DNA from: Ogataea parapolymorpha DL-1
Lineage: Eukaryota; Ascomycota; Pichiomycetes; Pichiales; Pichiaceae
Assembly (NCBI RefSeq): GCF_000187245.1
Contig: NC_027864.1
Location: 930,001-994,000 of the forward strand
Length of the DNA: 64,000 nt
Direction: 5' to 3'
The notes under the pieces: generated by a model
Told to the model about the DNA's origin: nothing
The model's input: the letters and a program-made list of their open reading frames with translations, nothing else
Databases searched by the model: none
Shown: positions 48,819 to 58,294 of the stretch, in pieces
Layout of the letters: each line of letters begins with the position of its first letter
Numbering within the stretch: position 1 is the stretch's first letter
Position numbers and translations under genes: made by a program

Positions 48819-50471
48819 ATGGGTTTACGCTCAGAGCAGGCCAGCAGTCCCCCCTCCGACTCCGACTCCCAGTCCGACTCGGACTCCATCACCGAGACGC
48901 TCGAGCAGGTTGGCAGGCTCGCGTTTCCCACGTTCTCGATCACCCCCCATTTGCCAACGTTGCCCAAGCTGGCAGCCCTGAAAAGAGACTACAACACCAC
49001 GTCGCTCGGGCGCAAGCTGGCAGAGCTCAACATGAAAAAGGACGAGCTTGCGCGAATATACACCCAGCTGAGCGAGTCGCTGACCGACGTGGTAAACTCC
49101 AACCTCGACTACCCCGTGGAGGACCTACATGACCCCGGGGGAGTAGAGGTTTTGCAGGAGCCCGAGGAGACGGTATCGCTCGTGAAGGACCGGCTTGCCA
49201 GCTACGACCACCTCACGTACCTGACTTTTGAGCAGTTCAACGACCAGGCGTTTTTGCGGCGGCGCATCAAGGAGATCCTGAGCTTGGACTTGCTGCCGCT
49301 GGACCAGCGGTTTTTGATCCAGAAACTCATGTCGCGCTCGTATTTGGAAAAACAGCGGTACGAGCGCGCAGAGGCCGACGAGCCCGACAACGAGGCCGGC
49401 AGAGACGAGGTGGTGCTCGGGCCACGCGATCTCGAGCCCACGTACTACAACGCCGAGGAAAACATGCTTGGTTGTGCACACTACCAGCGCAACTGCAAGG
49501 TGGAGTGTCCGACGTGTCGCAAGTGGTACACCTGTCGTTTCTGCCACGACCAGGAGGTGCAGTCGCACCAGTTGCAACGGAGCCGGATCAAACACGTTCT
49601 GTGCATGTTTTGCAACACGCCGCAGCTGGCACAGCACTTTTGCGTCAACTGCAACCGCAAACTGAGCGAATACTACTGCGACACGTGCAAACTGTTCGAC
49701 AACGACCAGCTGAAAAACATCTACCACTGCGACGACTGCGGGATCTGTCGTCTCGGGCTTGGCATCAACCAGGACTATTTCCACTGCAAAAACTGCAACA
49801 CGTGCATTTCGATCGAGTTGCAAGAGAACCACAAGTGCATCGAGAACTCGACACACTCCAACTGCCCGATCTGCGACGAGTACATGTTCAGCTCGACCAA
49901 GAAGGTGGTGTTCATGCTGTGCGGCCATCCGATCCACCAGGGCTGCTACGACGAGTTCACGAAGCACTCGTACAAATGTCCGATCTGCTCGCGCACGATC
50001 GTCAACATGGAGCGGCAGTTCCGCGTGCTGGACAAGGAGATCGGCGCGACAAAGATGCCCGACGGCATGGCCGCGTGGACGAGCGTGGTCAAGTGTGTCG
50101 ACTGCGGCGGCAAGTCGCGCGTTCCGTACCATTATTTGGGGCTGAAATGCGACCATTGCCAGAGCTACAACACGATGCAGTTGCAGCTGCTCAAGTCGGA
50201 CAAAGATGAGACGGACGACGGCGTCGAGACCGCCACAGACGAGAAACAACTCATCACACACTCGCTGAACGATAACTTCCAGTTCGACGACAGACTCGAG
50301 TTGCCCGGCGCGCAGCTGACGGGCGGCGCCAACATCGAGGACTCGGACTCGGAGGACGACTACGTGGACAACTTTGTGCGCGTGATCAACAACTTCGAAA
50401 GCTACTCCACCATCAGCGACGCGTTCAAAGACTGGATCAATGCGTCGAAACGCAAGGTTAATGCTATGTAG
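48819..50471 (+). CDS. CHY/CTCHY/RING zinc-finger ubiquitin ligase (RCHY1/Pirh2-like)
   Basis: 550 residues. A Ser/Asp-rich acidic N-terminus and a helical region (to about 200) precede a CHY zinc finger (about 218-290, starting CAHYQRNCKVECPTC), a CTCHY finger (YYCDTCKLFD to CISIELQENHKC), a RING-H2 (CPICDEYMF...CGHPIHQGCYDEF...CPIC) and a final zinc ribbon (CVDCGG...CDHC). This is the order of mammalian RCHY1 and plant and fission-yeast relatives; S. cerevisiae has no clear ortholog. The N-terminal 200 residues are additional to human RCHY1. Substrates unknown. Confidence 0.88.
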   Translation: MGLRSEQASSPPSDSDSQSDSDSITETLEQVGRLAFPTFSITPHLPTLPKLAALKRDYNTTSLGRKLAELNMKKDELARIYTQLSESLTDVVNSNLDYPVEDLHDPGGVEVLQEPEETVSLVKDRLASYDHLTYLTFEQFNDQAFLRRRIKEILSLDLLPLDQRFLIQKLMSRSYLEKQRYERAEADEPDNEAGRDEVVLGPRDLEPTYYNAEENMLGCAHYQRNCKVECPTCRKWYTCRFCHDQEVQSHQLQRSRIKHVLCMFCNTPQLAQHFCVNCNRKLSEYYCDTCKLFDNDQLKNIYHCDDCGICRLGLGINQDYFHCKNCNTCISIELQENHKCIENSTHSNCPICDEYMFSSTKKVVFMLCGHPIHQGCYDEFTKHSYKCPICSRTIVNMERQFRVLDKEIGATKMPDGMAAWTSVVKCVDCGGKSRVPYHYLGLKCDHCQSYNTMQLQLLKSDKDETDDGVETATDEKQLITHSLNDNFQFDDRLELPGAQLTGGANIEDSDSEDDYVDNFVRVINNFESYSTISDAFKDWINASKRKVNAM

Positions 50472-50473
50472 TG

Positions 50474-51967
50474 CTAATTTTTTCTCGAACGTAAACTTGC
50501 GATCGGGATCGATAAGATGCGCGACCGTTTCTGGGTATGGTCGGCGGCGGGCTCTGTTTTGGAGCGCATCACGCGCGGCACGGCGGGCTCGCTGGCAGCC
50601 TCCTGAGCCAAACTCTCCTGCGACCGCATCATGCTGTCCAGCTTCATCCCGAGTTTGAGACGGTTCTCGTTCTGGAGCCGGAAGTTGCTCAGTTTCGACG
50701 CGGCGTCGTCCGCGTCGGTCGACGTCGGTGTCGGCATGCGCTGGTTCTCGGGCACCACGGGCGAGCTCTGCGCGTGCGGCCGCGAGAACAGCCGGTTTTG
50801 CAGTTTCATCGGCGATGACTCCGACGTCTGCGAGTTCGAGCGGAAATTGCGCATGCTCATCGAGGAGCGTTTCGAGCCGGGCGACTGCGTGCTGAGCGAC
50901 GACGTCACCGACGCGGGCGGCGGGTTGGACAGTTTGCGCGGCGGCGTCGACGACCCGCTCGACCCGCCCAGCGCGGGCACCACAATCGGCATCGGCGGCG
51001 CCTTGCGCGCGAGTCCCGGCCCGTGCTCGTGCACGCTCGCCAGGCTGTTCGAGCTCGACGCCCCCTGAACCATGCCGCACACGGGCGACGGGTCTCTGGT
51101 GATTCTGAGCGACGACGACGTCGACATAGAGTTGCTGTCGCCCGGGTACGGCTCGTCTGTGTCGCTGTCGGACGAAGTGTGCGACGAGAGCGAGAATTTG
51201 CGGTGCTGGATCGACGGCAGCGAGACCTTGGCATTGAGCGGGCCCGGCGTGCCGCTGGGCTGGCTCGCCAGCGCGGGCAAGGCTGCAACCGCGGGCGGGT
51301 GTGTCTGCATGGCCTTGTACCGGGACTGGACCTCGAAATCGTACGCCAGTTCCTCCGGCTTCCAGCCCGCGTTGTTCAAGAGCTGTCCGTCCGCCTTGTA
51401 CGCGACCAACAGGTCGATGCAGTCCAGTGCGCCGTACTGCAACGCCAGATGCAGCGGGCTGTTGCCGTCGTCGTCCTGGATGTTGGGGTACGCGCCGTTC
51501 TCCAGCAGCACGCTCAAACAGAGCGGGAAGTTCGCCACGCAGCACACGTGCGACGCAGTATAGCCATGGTGGCCGCGCTGGTCGATGCACACGCTGAAAT
51601 ACTCCAGCAGCAGTTCGAGGCTGCGGTGGGCGTTATTGGAGCAGGCGGTATGGATCACGGTATCGTGCTGAAACGTGAGCTTTATCTCATCTTCGCTGGT
51701 GATCTGGGCATAAGAGCGCGGCGGCGGCGTATGCCGTGCGGCCCTGTACACGCCCGCTGTGGGCCCGCGCGCGCGGTCTGCGATCCGTCGCAGCAGCAGG
51801 TCGCATATCTCGAGCCGGTCGTGGTACGCGGCATAATGGAGGTTCGACCACCCGTTGGCCGGGTCTATGTTGTCAAGCAGGTCCGGGTACCGGTTGAGCA
51901 AGCGCACAACGATCGGAAGCTGGCCGTCGACGATGGCGTTGCGCAGTCGCACACTCGGGTCGATCAT
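50474..51967 (-). CDS. AVO2: TORC2 subunit Avo2 (ankyrin-repeat protein)
   Basis: 497 residues. The N-terminus MIDPSVRLRNAIVDGQL and PDLLDNIDPANGWSNLHYAAYHDR are close to S. cerevisiae Avo2. Ankyrin repeats run to about residue 215 (HTACSNNAHRSLELLLEYF, GYTASHVCC, GNSPLHLALQYGALDCIDLL). The C-terminal half is Ser/Pro-rich and disordered with several basic-Ser sites. Avo2 is a non-essential TORC2 component near the plasma membrane. The ATG at 51967 is the first in frame (longer frame starts TTG). Its stop is 2 bp from the stop of the opposite CHY/RING gene. Confidence 0.9.
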   Translation of the reverse strand: MIDPSVRLRNAIVDGQLPIVVRLLNRYPDLLDNIDPANGWSNLHYAAYHDRLEICDLLLRRIADRARGPTAGVYRAARHTPPPRSYAQITSEDEIKLTFQHDTVIHTACSNNAHRSLELLLEYFSVCIDQRGHHGYTASHVCCVANFPLCLSVLLENGAYPNIQDDDGNSPLHLALQYGALDCIDLLVAYKADGQLLNNAGWKPEELAYDFEVQSRYKAMQTHPPAVAALPALASQPSGTPGPLNAKVSLPSIQHRKFSLSSHTSSDSDTDEPYPGDSNSMSTSSSLRITRDPSPVCGMVQGASSSNSLASVHEHGPGLARKAPPMPIVVPALGGSSGSSTPPRKLSNPPPASVTSSLSTQSPGSKRSSMSMRNFRSNSQTSESSPMKLQNRLFSRPHAQSSPVVPENQRMPTPTSTDADDAASKLSNFRLQNENRLKLGMKLDSMMRSQESLAQEAASEPAVPRVMRSKTEPAADHTQKRSRILSIPIASLRSRKN

Positions 51968-52081
51968 GAAAAAGAGGGAAAGTATTTTCGCGAACTGAAA
52001 TTCGTGGGCTGTGGGTTTTTCTACGGTATTTGCGTGGGGCAACTGCGCCCGGCTTTCGTTACTCGTATACCTACAACCTAT

Positions 52082-52831
52082 CTAGAGGCCGTACAGGCTG
52101 GCGGGGTCCGGCTCTCCCGGCACCATCATGATGGCGAAGTTGCGCCGCAGACACTTATATCCGGCCTTGGTGGTGTTGAGATGGCTTTTCAGCTGGTCCT
52201 TGCGGTAGAACCGCTTGCCGCACCCCCACGCCGTGCCGTCCGGATTTACGCCGCCACACACAAACGGCTTGACGATCGACGAGTGCTGCTCCTTCGTGTG
52301 GCGCGAGAGGTCTGACGAGCGGCTGAATTTGACCTGGCATTCTGTGCAGCCAAACAGCTTTTCCTTCTCATGCACGCTCAGTTTGTGGGATATCAGGTTG
52401 TGTTTTCTTGTGTACGATTTATGGCACTGGTCGCATTTGAAACGGCTGTCTCGCGAGACCGACTGGCGTCTCGTCGGGGAAGGCACCGAGTCCTGCGACT
52501 CGGACGGGCTCATGGCCACGGCCGCCGGCGCAACGGGCTGCGGCATCGGGAACATGGTCGGCGCCGTGTACACGACGGGCTGCGAGGGAGGCGATGCGTA
52601 CGGTCCAGGGAACACGGCAGGCACGCGCGGGGTGTGGACGTAGTGCTGTGCGGGCTGGAACACGGGGTCTGGCGGCTGTTCTTGGCGCGGGAACAGCTTG
52701 TTGATGCTGGGCAACCTGACTTTCTGGGAGCGGTCTTCAGGGGTATTGGCCAGGGCAGGCTGTCGCTCGTAGGCCGCCATAGTCGTGCTGAGCGCGTTCG
52801 GCGGTGTGTTGTTGGCGGACATCATCAACAT
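52082..52831 (-). CDS. C2H2 zinc-finger transcription factor, unassigned
   Basis: 249 residues from the first ATG (52831). A Pro-rich N-terminus (PSINKLFPRQEQPP, then Val/Pro/Ala-rich) is followed by three C2H2-type fingers at about residues 133-225: CDQCHKSYTRKHNLISHKLSVH, CTECQVKFSRSSDLSRH and a long third finger with CGGVNPDGTAWGCGKRFYRKDQLKSH. The third finger with a glycine-rich insertion before WGCGKRF is unusual. I do not recognise the ortholog. An open frame continues upstream without ATG, so an unseen 5' exon is possible. Confidence 0.6.
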   Translation of the reverse strand: MLMMSANNTPPNALSTTMAAYERQPALANTPEDRSQKVRLPSINKLFPRQEQPPDPVFQPAQHYVHTPRVPAVFPGPYASPPSQPVVYTAPTMFPMPQPVAPAAVAMSPSESQDSVPSPTRRQSVSRDSRFKCDQCHKSYTRKHNLISHKLSVHEKEKLFGCTECQVKFSRSSDLSRHTKEQHSSIVKPFVCGGVNPDGTAWGCGKRFYRKDQLKSHLNTTKAGYKCLRRNFAIMMVPGEPDPASLYGL

Positions 52832-53500
52832 CGTGCCGTGGGTGGGGGGAGGAGGCGGAACGAGGTCTCGGATGGGTGGTGATTTGGAGGTTGGGAAAAG
52901 TATACGATTTATAATTCGTCCGTGTTTCCATGCATATTGTAATTCTTCGCCTTCTCTGCAATGCACGACGTGCAAAACCTATTGTCGGGCGCGGCAGTAG
53001 AAGCTTGCTTCCTTCCGCAAATGACCACGCAGGCTTTTCCCCCGCATCAATACAGTGCTAGTCGCCTCCAGTGAAGTTTCAGGAAGTTTCCTGTGCATGG
53101 TTCCCAAGTTCCATCCTCGTTTCTTTTGCGGCCTTAACCCAGGTTCAACCCACAATGCATTGCCGATTTCAGGCACAAGCCACAGCCTGGCCCATGATGT
53201 CATCAGCTGAACTATAGCCGTCCGCACATAGTGGCTCGCCTATTCCATGTCTGAACAACGTCCACGTCTGGGACACCTGCAAAACTTTTTGCTCAAATCT
53301 CTCCTCCATCTTATACACGGAATTAATCTAATCTCCCTCATCCAATAGTCGTGCACAACTCAAATCGCTGGAGTTAGCTCTCCAGAGCACTCTCGACGAG
53401 AGCATCGGCAACGGACTTGACCTTACAAAACCACGGCCTTGCTCAATCCATCCGGACGCCCATGCTCTATAAAAAGCCTTCTAACGTCCCCCCTTTTCTC
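52832..53500. other. Divergent spacer between a C2H2 gene and the AKR gene
   Basis: About 670 bp with an interrupted palindrome AGGAAGTTTCCT at 53080-53091 and a TATAAAAAG at 53468-53476, which is too near the AKR ATG to be a confident TATA box. No gene seen. Confidence 0.4.
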
Positions 53501-54517
53501 ATGTCTGCTTTCCCTATTTCTGGCCCCACCGGCTACGGCCTTATGTCTCTGACTGCTCGCCCAGAGCCTGTTCCACGTGAGCAGGCCTTTGCTGCTATTA
53601 ACAACGCCATCAAGGACGGCGTCACGTTGCTCAACGGCGGCGAATTCTATGGCCCAAACTTCTTCAACCCAGACCCAACAGTGGAAAAACGGCCACTCGA
53701 AAACCTCAAGCTGTTGCAGGCGTATTTCGCCAAGTACCCAGAAAACCGGTCTAAAGTGTCTGTTTGTATCAAAGGATGCGCCAGTCCTACCGGTACCGAT
53801 TGCTCCCCCGAAGCAGTCAAGAGATCCATCGAGAACATTGCCTCGTTTTTCCCTGGCAACAAGTTCGAGCTGTTTGAAGCTGGCCGCATGGACCCAAAGA
53901 CACCAGTCGAGGAGTTCGTCAAGGCATGCATCCCCTTTATTGAAAAAGGCGTTATCAAGGGCATCAGTCTGTCTGAGGTCAATGCAAACACCATCAGACG
54001 CGCTGCTGCCGTCTATCCTATTTCCTGTGTCGAGGTGGAACTCTCTCTGTGGAGCACCGACATTCTGAAAAATGGAGTTATGGACACCTGCAAGGAGCTG
54101 AACATCCCGATAGTGGCATACTCGCCGCTGGGAAGAGGCTACTTGACCGGCACGATCAACTCCATCGACGATCTTCCACCTAACGATCTGCGCCGTCTGT
54201 TGGACAGATTTGCTTCGCAGGAAGCCATCGACGCCAACAAACACCTTTTGGAGCGGATCGGCAAGCTGGCTCAGAAAAAAGGATGCACATTGGCACAGAT
54301 CGCGCTCTCGTGGGTCAGAACGTTCAACGAGTACCCGGAAAAATACGCCACGGTGATTCCTATTCCTTCAGCCTCGACGCCTGAGAGAAACCATGAGAAT
54401 AACACTCACATCAAGTTGACTCACGACGAGTTCGAGGAACTCAACAAGGCTGTGCAGGAGTGTGAGATCTACGGTGACAGATACAACGCTCATCTGGCAG
54501 GTCTACTGAATGGCTGA
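53501..54517 (+). CDS. Aldo-keto reductase, pyridoxal reductase-like (YPR127W type)
   Basis: 338 residues. It begins with the family pattern TGYGLMSLTARPEPVPREQAFAA, has NGGEFYGPNFF (catalytic Tyr context), CIKGCASPTG (Lys on the beta-4 strand) and the NADPH-binding end VIPIPSASTPERNHEN. This matches yeast and fission-yeast pyridoxal reductase (Plr1; pyridoxal to pyridoxine with NADPH). Alternative in-frame ATG at 53462 would add 13 residues without homology. The substrate assignment follows the family and is not proven here. Confidence 0.88.
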   Translation: MSAFPISGPTGYGLMSLTARPEPVPREQAFAAINNAIKDGVTLLNGGEFYGPNFFNPDPTVEKRPLENLKLLQAYFAKYPENRSKVSVCIKGCASPTGTDCSPEAVKRSIENIASFFPGNKFELFEAGRMDPKTPVEEFVKACIPFIEKGVIKGISLSEVNANTIRRAAAVYPISCVEVELSLWSTDILKNGVMDTCKELNIPIVAYSPLGRGYLTGTINSIDDLPPNDLRRLLDRFASQEAIDANKHLLERIGKLAQKKGCTLAQIALSWVRTFNEYPEKYATVIPIPSASTPERNHENNTHIKLTHDEFEELNKAVQECEIYGDRYNAHLAGLLNG

Positions 54518-54595
54518 TTATTTTTAGGATCGTTTTAAATACAACCTAACAAAAACACACCCGTAGAGCTGTCCAGAAAAAGAAGGACTCGCCGA

Positions 54596-55405
54596 TTACA
54601 GCGAGCCGTTGAGCGGCTCGGTCACCGTTTCAACGATGCCATTGGTGTGCGAAGACTGGTTGCCAATGATGCGGTCAACGGTCGGCTTCAGAGTCGCATC
54701 GTAGGTAGGCTTGATCGCGTTCACATACGCCTCGTTTGAGAGTCTTCTGGACGTCTTTGCAATGGCAGCAGGGGCCGATGACGAGGCTTTCTCACTATTG
54801 TACACCTCGGTCACGTATTGTGGCAGGCCGGACACCTGGTGGACGTACGGAAGGGCTCTTTCGTAGGTCGACCTGAGCAACTTTCTGGACCGCGTGAGCT
54901 CGCTCTGCGCAATATCGGTCACCTCCTGGCCCTTGGCCTCAGCCTGGTTCTTCAGCGGCAACAGTCTGTCCACGGCAGACTCGTAGTAGTCGTTGAACGT
55001 CTTCACTACAGCACTCAGTCGCGAACGCACGGAGCTGGTAGTGTTGGCAAACGTCGCTCTGGCATTCTTCACCACGCCACGGGCCCATCTGTCATAGTAG
55101 CCATTAAATGTTTTGGAGATGGATTCTGTGGAAATGGTGGTCAAAAAGGGGAAAGTACTGTCCAAGTACGATAGTGTGGCATCAGTGGTCTGATCGATGG
55201 CGTTTAGGAGCGAGACGAGAATGGACACGCTGGAGAGCACAGAGAGCGCTCTGCTAAGCAGCGAATGCGCATACGACTCGACGACTCTCACTGCGGATGA
55301 CCTCTCTGCTAAAGCGCTGGCCTCCGCCACTAGTGGGTACTTGAACACATGGGAGTAAGTGTTGGTGGTGATTTTGCTAGTTTTGGCTGTCTCGGAAGAA
55401 CTCAT
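54596..55405 (-). CDS. Perilipin-like lipid-droplet protein (Pet10/Cap20 type)
   Basis: 269 residues. Features shared with fungal perilipins are the N-terminal YSHVFKYPLVAEASALAE, a moderately hydrophobic segment (about 48-70), the block DQTTDATLSYLDSTFPFLTT, and a long run of amphipathic 11-residue-type helices (about 95-200). There is no signal peptide or clear transmembrane helix. Pet10/Pln1 in S. cerevisiae and Cap20-like proteins in filamentous fungi coat and stabilise lipid droplets. Assigned by pattern; family divergence is high. Confidence 0.65.
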   Translation of the reverse strand: MSSSETAKTSKITTNTYSHVFKYPLVAEASALAERSSAVRVVESYAHSLLSRALSVLSSVSILVSLLNAIDQTTDATLSYLDSTFPFLTTISTESISKTFNGYYDRWARGVVKNARATFANTTSSVRSRLSAVVKTFNDYYESAVDRLLPLKNQAEAKGQEVTDIAQSELTRSRKLLRSTYERALPYVHQVSGLPQYVTEVYNSEKASSSAPAAIAKTSRRLSNEAYVNAIKPTYDATLKPTVDRIIGNQSSHTNGIVETVTEPLNGSL

Positions 55406-55883
55406 GGTAGAAGTAAGAGATTGCTGATTAGATTAGACACAAATAGCACAGTGGTGAGCAAAAAAAACCTAGTGGGCTTATAAAGAGAATGTGTAAAAGG
55501 CAGGTGCACAAAAGAAATCCTTTTTATAGGGACAAACATTTTTCTGTCAATTTAGATAAGGGCGGTAGCTGGCGGTGTGGAAGCATGTTCAAACTAACTT
55601 TTGGTTCCGGTATTGTGTACTCAGAGCCGGATATTAGGGAAAGATGGTCAGCAGATACGTCTTGCTGCTACTTATTGTTCCCGTAGACACAAGGACCTGT
55701 GTTTCGGGCTATGTTGCTTAGGTTGCTACCATCTTACGTGAGATCTACATTTGCATGTGAAAAAAGGCGGTAAAGGCGGGTAACACCACAAACAGTGCGT
55801 CGTAGACTATCTCTGAAACCAATACCGGGTAACCAACCGAACGTAAAAATAATAATTCAATTTTTATCGAAAAACTTCTTGTC
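55406..55883. other. Divergent spacer between the perilipin-like gene and MRPL40
   Basis: About 480 bp. A 65-codon open frame at 55489-55686 has no recognisable features and is probably noise. No other motif recognised. Confidence 0.4.
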
Positions 55884-56894
55884 ATGTCGAAAAGATACAC
55901 CGGGGTGTTGGAGAGGCTCCCGCAGCATTTCCGGGACTTTTTCATGAGAAGGGCGGACCAATCACAGATCCCGGCGTTCCGCTCCCAGGGGAAATTCATT
56001 CCTGAGGAAAAGAGGTACACTAGGCCTGAACAGTGGAAAGTGCTTGAAGGAGACCGGGTGATGTTTGTGAAAGGTCCAAACAAGGGAAAAATCGGTAAAG
56101 TGCTTGGGCTGCAACCGTTCACGAATAGCATTTACACGGACATTGCTGAGACTGAGCCGCTTGCTGTCCCCAAACAACTCTGGCAGGAAGGTCAGAACGA
56201 ATATCTTATCGACTACCCAAAGACCGTTTCGCCTGACGATGTCAGAGTGGTGGCGACGCTTGTGAAAGAGGACGGCACTGAGTACGATATTGCGGCCGAG
56301 GAGGTCATTTTCAAGGGCAAATATTTCGACGAGGACTACAAGAAAATGATGCCTATTCGGAGAGTGAAATACCATGAACATATAATTATTCCCTGGCCCA
56401 GACCTGATCCGGCAGAAGACTGTGCTTTTTCGACTCCACCAGAGGTGGCTGAAGAGAGATCACATACTGAAAACTCGATTCTCCAATTCGAACAGCCGGC
56501 AGACTTCACCATTGAGTCGCTCAGAGATCCTATCATGAAGAGGCCGTACAAATGGGACAAGCAGGTGTTGAAGAAAGGAGACATTACAAAGTTGACAGCT
56601 CCGGGAATTCCATACAGCGAGACCAAGAAGGCCATGTTCGAGGAGAGAAAACAGATTAGAGAGTCTCAAATCACTGAGATGTCTGCCGAAGTGATGGAGT
56701 TTATTGGTTCGAGAGTTGCTGAGCATCTCAACAATGTGACCGATCCAAATTTCAAACAGTACGTGGACAAAGTATCGGGACAACACAGAAAGCAGAAACT
56801 GGCAAGAAGAGAGAAGGAGAAACAGCTGCAGGACTTGCAAATTAAAGAGGCCGAAAAACGTAACAAACGAGCTAAAAGGGCCAGTGCTCAATAG
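55884..56894 (+). CDS. MRPL40: Mitochondrial large-subunit ribosomal protein uL24m (Mrpl40)
   Basis: 336 residues. A KOW motif of the L24 family is visible as EGDRVMFVKGPNKGKIGKVLGL (about residues 54-75), where uL24 contacts rRNA near the exit tunnel. The long C-terminal extension with conserved PWPRPDP and a Lys/Glu/Arg-rich coiled tail is typical of fungal Mrpl40. The N-terminus is basic (MSKRYTGVLERLPQHFRDFF). It converges with RPT4, with 37 bp between stops. Confidence 0.92.
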   Translation: MSKRYTGVLERLPQHFRDFFMRRADQSQIPAFRSQGKFIPEEKRYTRPEQWKVLEGDRVMFVKGPNKGKIGKVLGLQPFTNSIYTDIAETEPLAVPKQLWQEGQNEYLIDYPKTVSPDDVRVVATLVKEDGTEYDIAAEEVIFKGKYFDEDYKKMMPIRRVKYHEHIIIPWPRPDPAEDCAFSTPPEVAEERSHTENSILQFEQPADFTIESLRDPIMKRPYKWDKQVLKKGDITKLTAPGIPYSETKKAMFEERKQIRESQITEMSAEVMEFIGSRVAEHLNNVTDPNFKQYVDKVSGQHRKQKLARREKEKQLQDLQIKEAEKRNKRAKRASAQ

Positions 56895-56931
56895 CAATAT
56901 GTATATATAAACGATTAACATTTATCATTTC

Positions 56932-58200
56932 CTATAACTTTTCATACTCGAGCTTGCCTTCCAGTTTCTTGTTGTCGACCATCTTTCTCACAGCCTTCAT
57001 CAAGTCGCTTTGAATGATGTAGTCTCTGTCCTCTCTGATGGCAAAAAATCCGGCCTCGGTGACAACGTTACGGATATCTGCACCGTTGAAGCCGTCACTC
57101 ATCTTGACCAGCGCCTCAAAATCAAATTCTCCCTGCTTCTTGATCTTCGAAGTATGAATCTTGAAGATCTCCAGTCTTCCGCTCTCGTTTGGCAATGGGA
57201 TCTCGATCTTCCTGTCAAGTCTTCCCGCTCTGAGCAATGCAGGATCTAGAGTGTCGGGTCTATTGGTGGCCATGATCACCTTTGTCTGTCCAAGGTAGTC
57301 AAAACCGTCCATCTGATTAAGCAGCTCCATCAGCGTTCTCTGGATCTCTCTGTCTGCGGACGTTCCCTCGGAAAATCTGCGGCCTCCAATGGCGTCGATT
57401 TCGTCCATAAAGATGATGCATGGCTCGTGTTCTTTTGCGTAGCTGAACATTTCTCTAACCAGCCTGGCCGACTCTCCAATGTACTTGTCGACGATGGCCG
57501 AGGCAGGCGAGAAAATGAAATTTGCGCCGATCGTCGCCGCCACAGCCTTGGCCAGCAGCGTCTTCCCCGTTCCTGGCGGACCGTACAACAGCACACCTTT
57601 AGGGGGCTTGATACCCACTCTGATGAATAATTCCGGGTTCTTGAGCGGCAATTCGATCACCTCTCTCAATTCACGAACCTGTTCGGTCAGACCTCCAATT
57701 CCGCTGAACGAAATTTCGCCCGGCTCAAACGTTGTCATATTATACACCAATGGGTCCACCTCTCGTGGCAAGATGCGCATGATGGTCAATGTGGTCATGT
57801 CCAGCGCCACACGCACCCCCTTCTTCAGTTTTTCCCGCTTGATGGTCGACCGGCAACCGACTATGTACCGTGGTCCTGAAGAAGCCTTCACTATGAATCT
57901 TTCCTCGTCCAACTGCTTGAGCACTTCACCGATGATCTGGCCGATAGATTGCAATGCCTTGATATCATCCTCTGTCTTGGTGAACTTTTTCTCGAGGTCT
58001 CGTATTCCCAGGCGAGCCTCTTTTAGGCGACTCTCCCATTGACTGTGTTCTATCAGTTTGTTTTTCAGCCCAGTGAGCGCCGATTTGCGCATCGACTCTT
58101 CTGACGACTCCTGCGGCTGCGAGGATGTCTCGCCTCCGGAGTTGGAGCCCTGGCCGTCCTCATTGAGCGCCGCGAGCAGTGGATCGTGTTCTTGGCTCAT
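56932..58200 (-). CDS. RPT4: 26S proteasome regulatory ATPase Rpt4
   Basis: 422-residue AAA ATPase of the 19S base. An N-terminal coiled coil (about 40-90), OB domain, Walker A GPPGTGKT (about 208-215), Walker [13 protein letters not shown], sensor and Arg-finger region ([24 protein letters not shown]) are all intact. The C-terminus [11 protein letters not shown] matches Rpt4 and lacks the HbYX motif found in Rpt2, Rpt3 and Rpt5. A PACE-like nonamer lies in the short divergent spacer with GCD1. Confidence 0.93.
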   Translation of the reverse strand: MSQEHDPLLAALNEDGQGSNSGGETSSQPQESSEESMRKSALTGLKNKLIEHSQWESRLKEARLGIRDLEKKFTKTEDDIKALQSIGQIIGEVLKQLDEERFIVKASSGPRYIVGCRSTIKREKLKKGVRVALDMTTLTIMRILPREVDPLVYNMTTFEPGEISFSGIGGLTEQVRELREVIELPLKNPELFIRVGIKPPKGVLLYGPPGTGKTLLAKAVAATIGANFIFSPASAIVDKYIGESARLVREMFSYAKEHEPCIIFMDEIDAIGGRRFSEGTSADREIQRTLMELLNQMDGFDYLGQTKVIMATNRPDTLDPALLRAGRLDRKIEIPLPNESGRLEIFKIHTSKIKKQGEFDFEALVKMSDGFNGADIRNVVTEAGFFAIREDRDYIIQSDLMKAVRKMVDNKKLEGKLEYEKL

Positions 58201-58215
58201 TGCTGTAAATAAACC

Positions 58216-58224
58216 AGTGGCAAA
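58216..58224 (+). promoter_or_regulatory. PACE-like element between RPT4 and GCD1
   Basis: AGTGGCAAA, the same nonamer as at PUP1, lies 16 bp before the RPT4 start. It is close to the ATG, so it may sit at or inside the transcription start region. Confidence 0.45.
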
Positions 58225-58294
58225 AAGTTCAAGAAAAAAAGCCGGGTAAAGGAAAAATAAAAAATAATTATTTAATTCAAATTAATTCAGTGCA

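Noticed and set aside
49125..51590. 821-codon open frame antisense to the CHY/RING gene and AVO2
   Set aside because: It overlaps two strongly conserved genes. Its Arg/Ala/Val/Glu-rich composition is what the complement of GC-rich codons gives. No domain is visible and it starts with a non-ATG region.
53468..53476. TATAAAAAG as a TATA box for the AKR gene
   Set aside because: It lies 33 bp before the likely ATG, too close for yeast initiation, and overlaps an alternative in-frame start.
53423..54244. 273-codon antisense frame over the AKR gene
   Set aside because: Complement of a conserved coding region with no recognisable motif.
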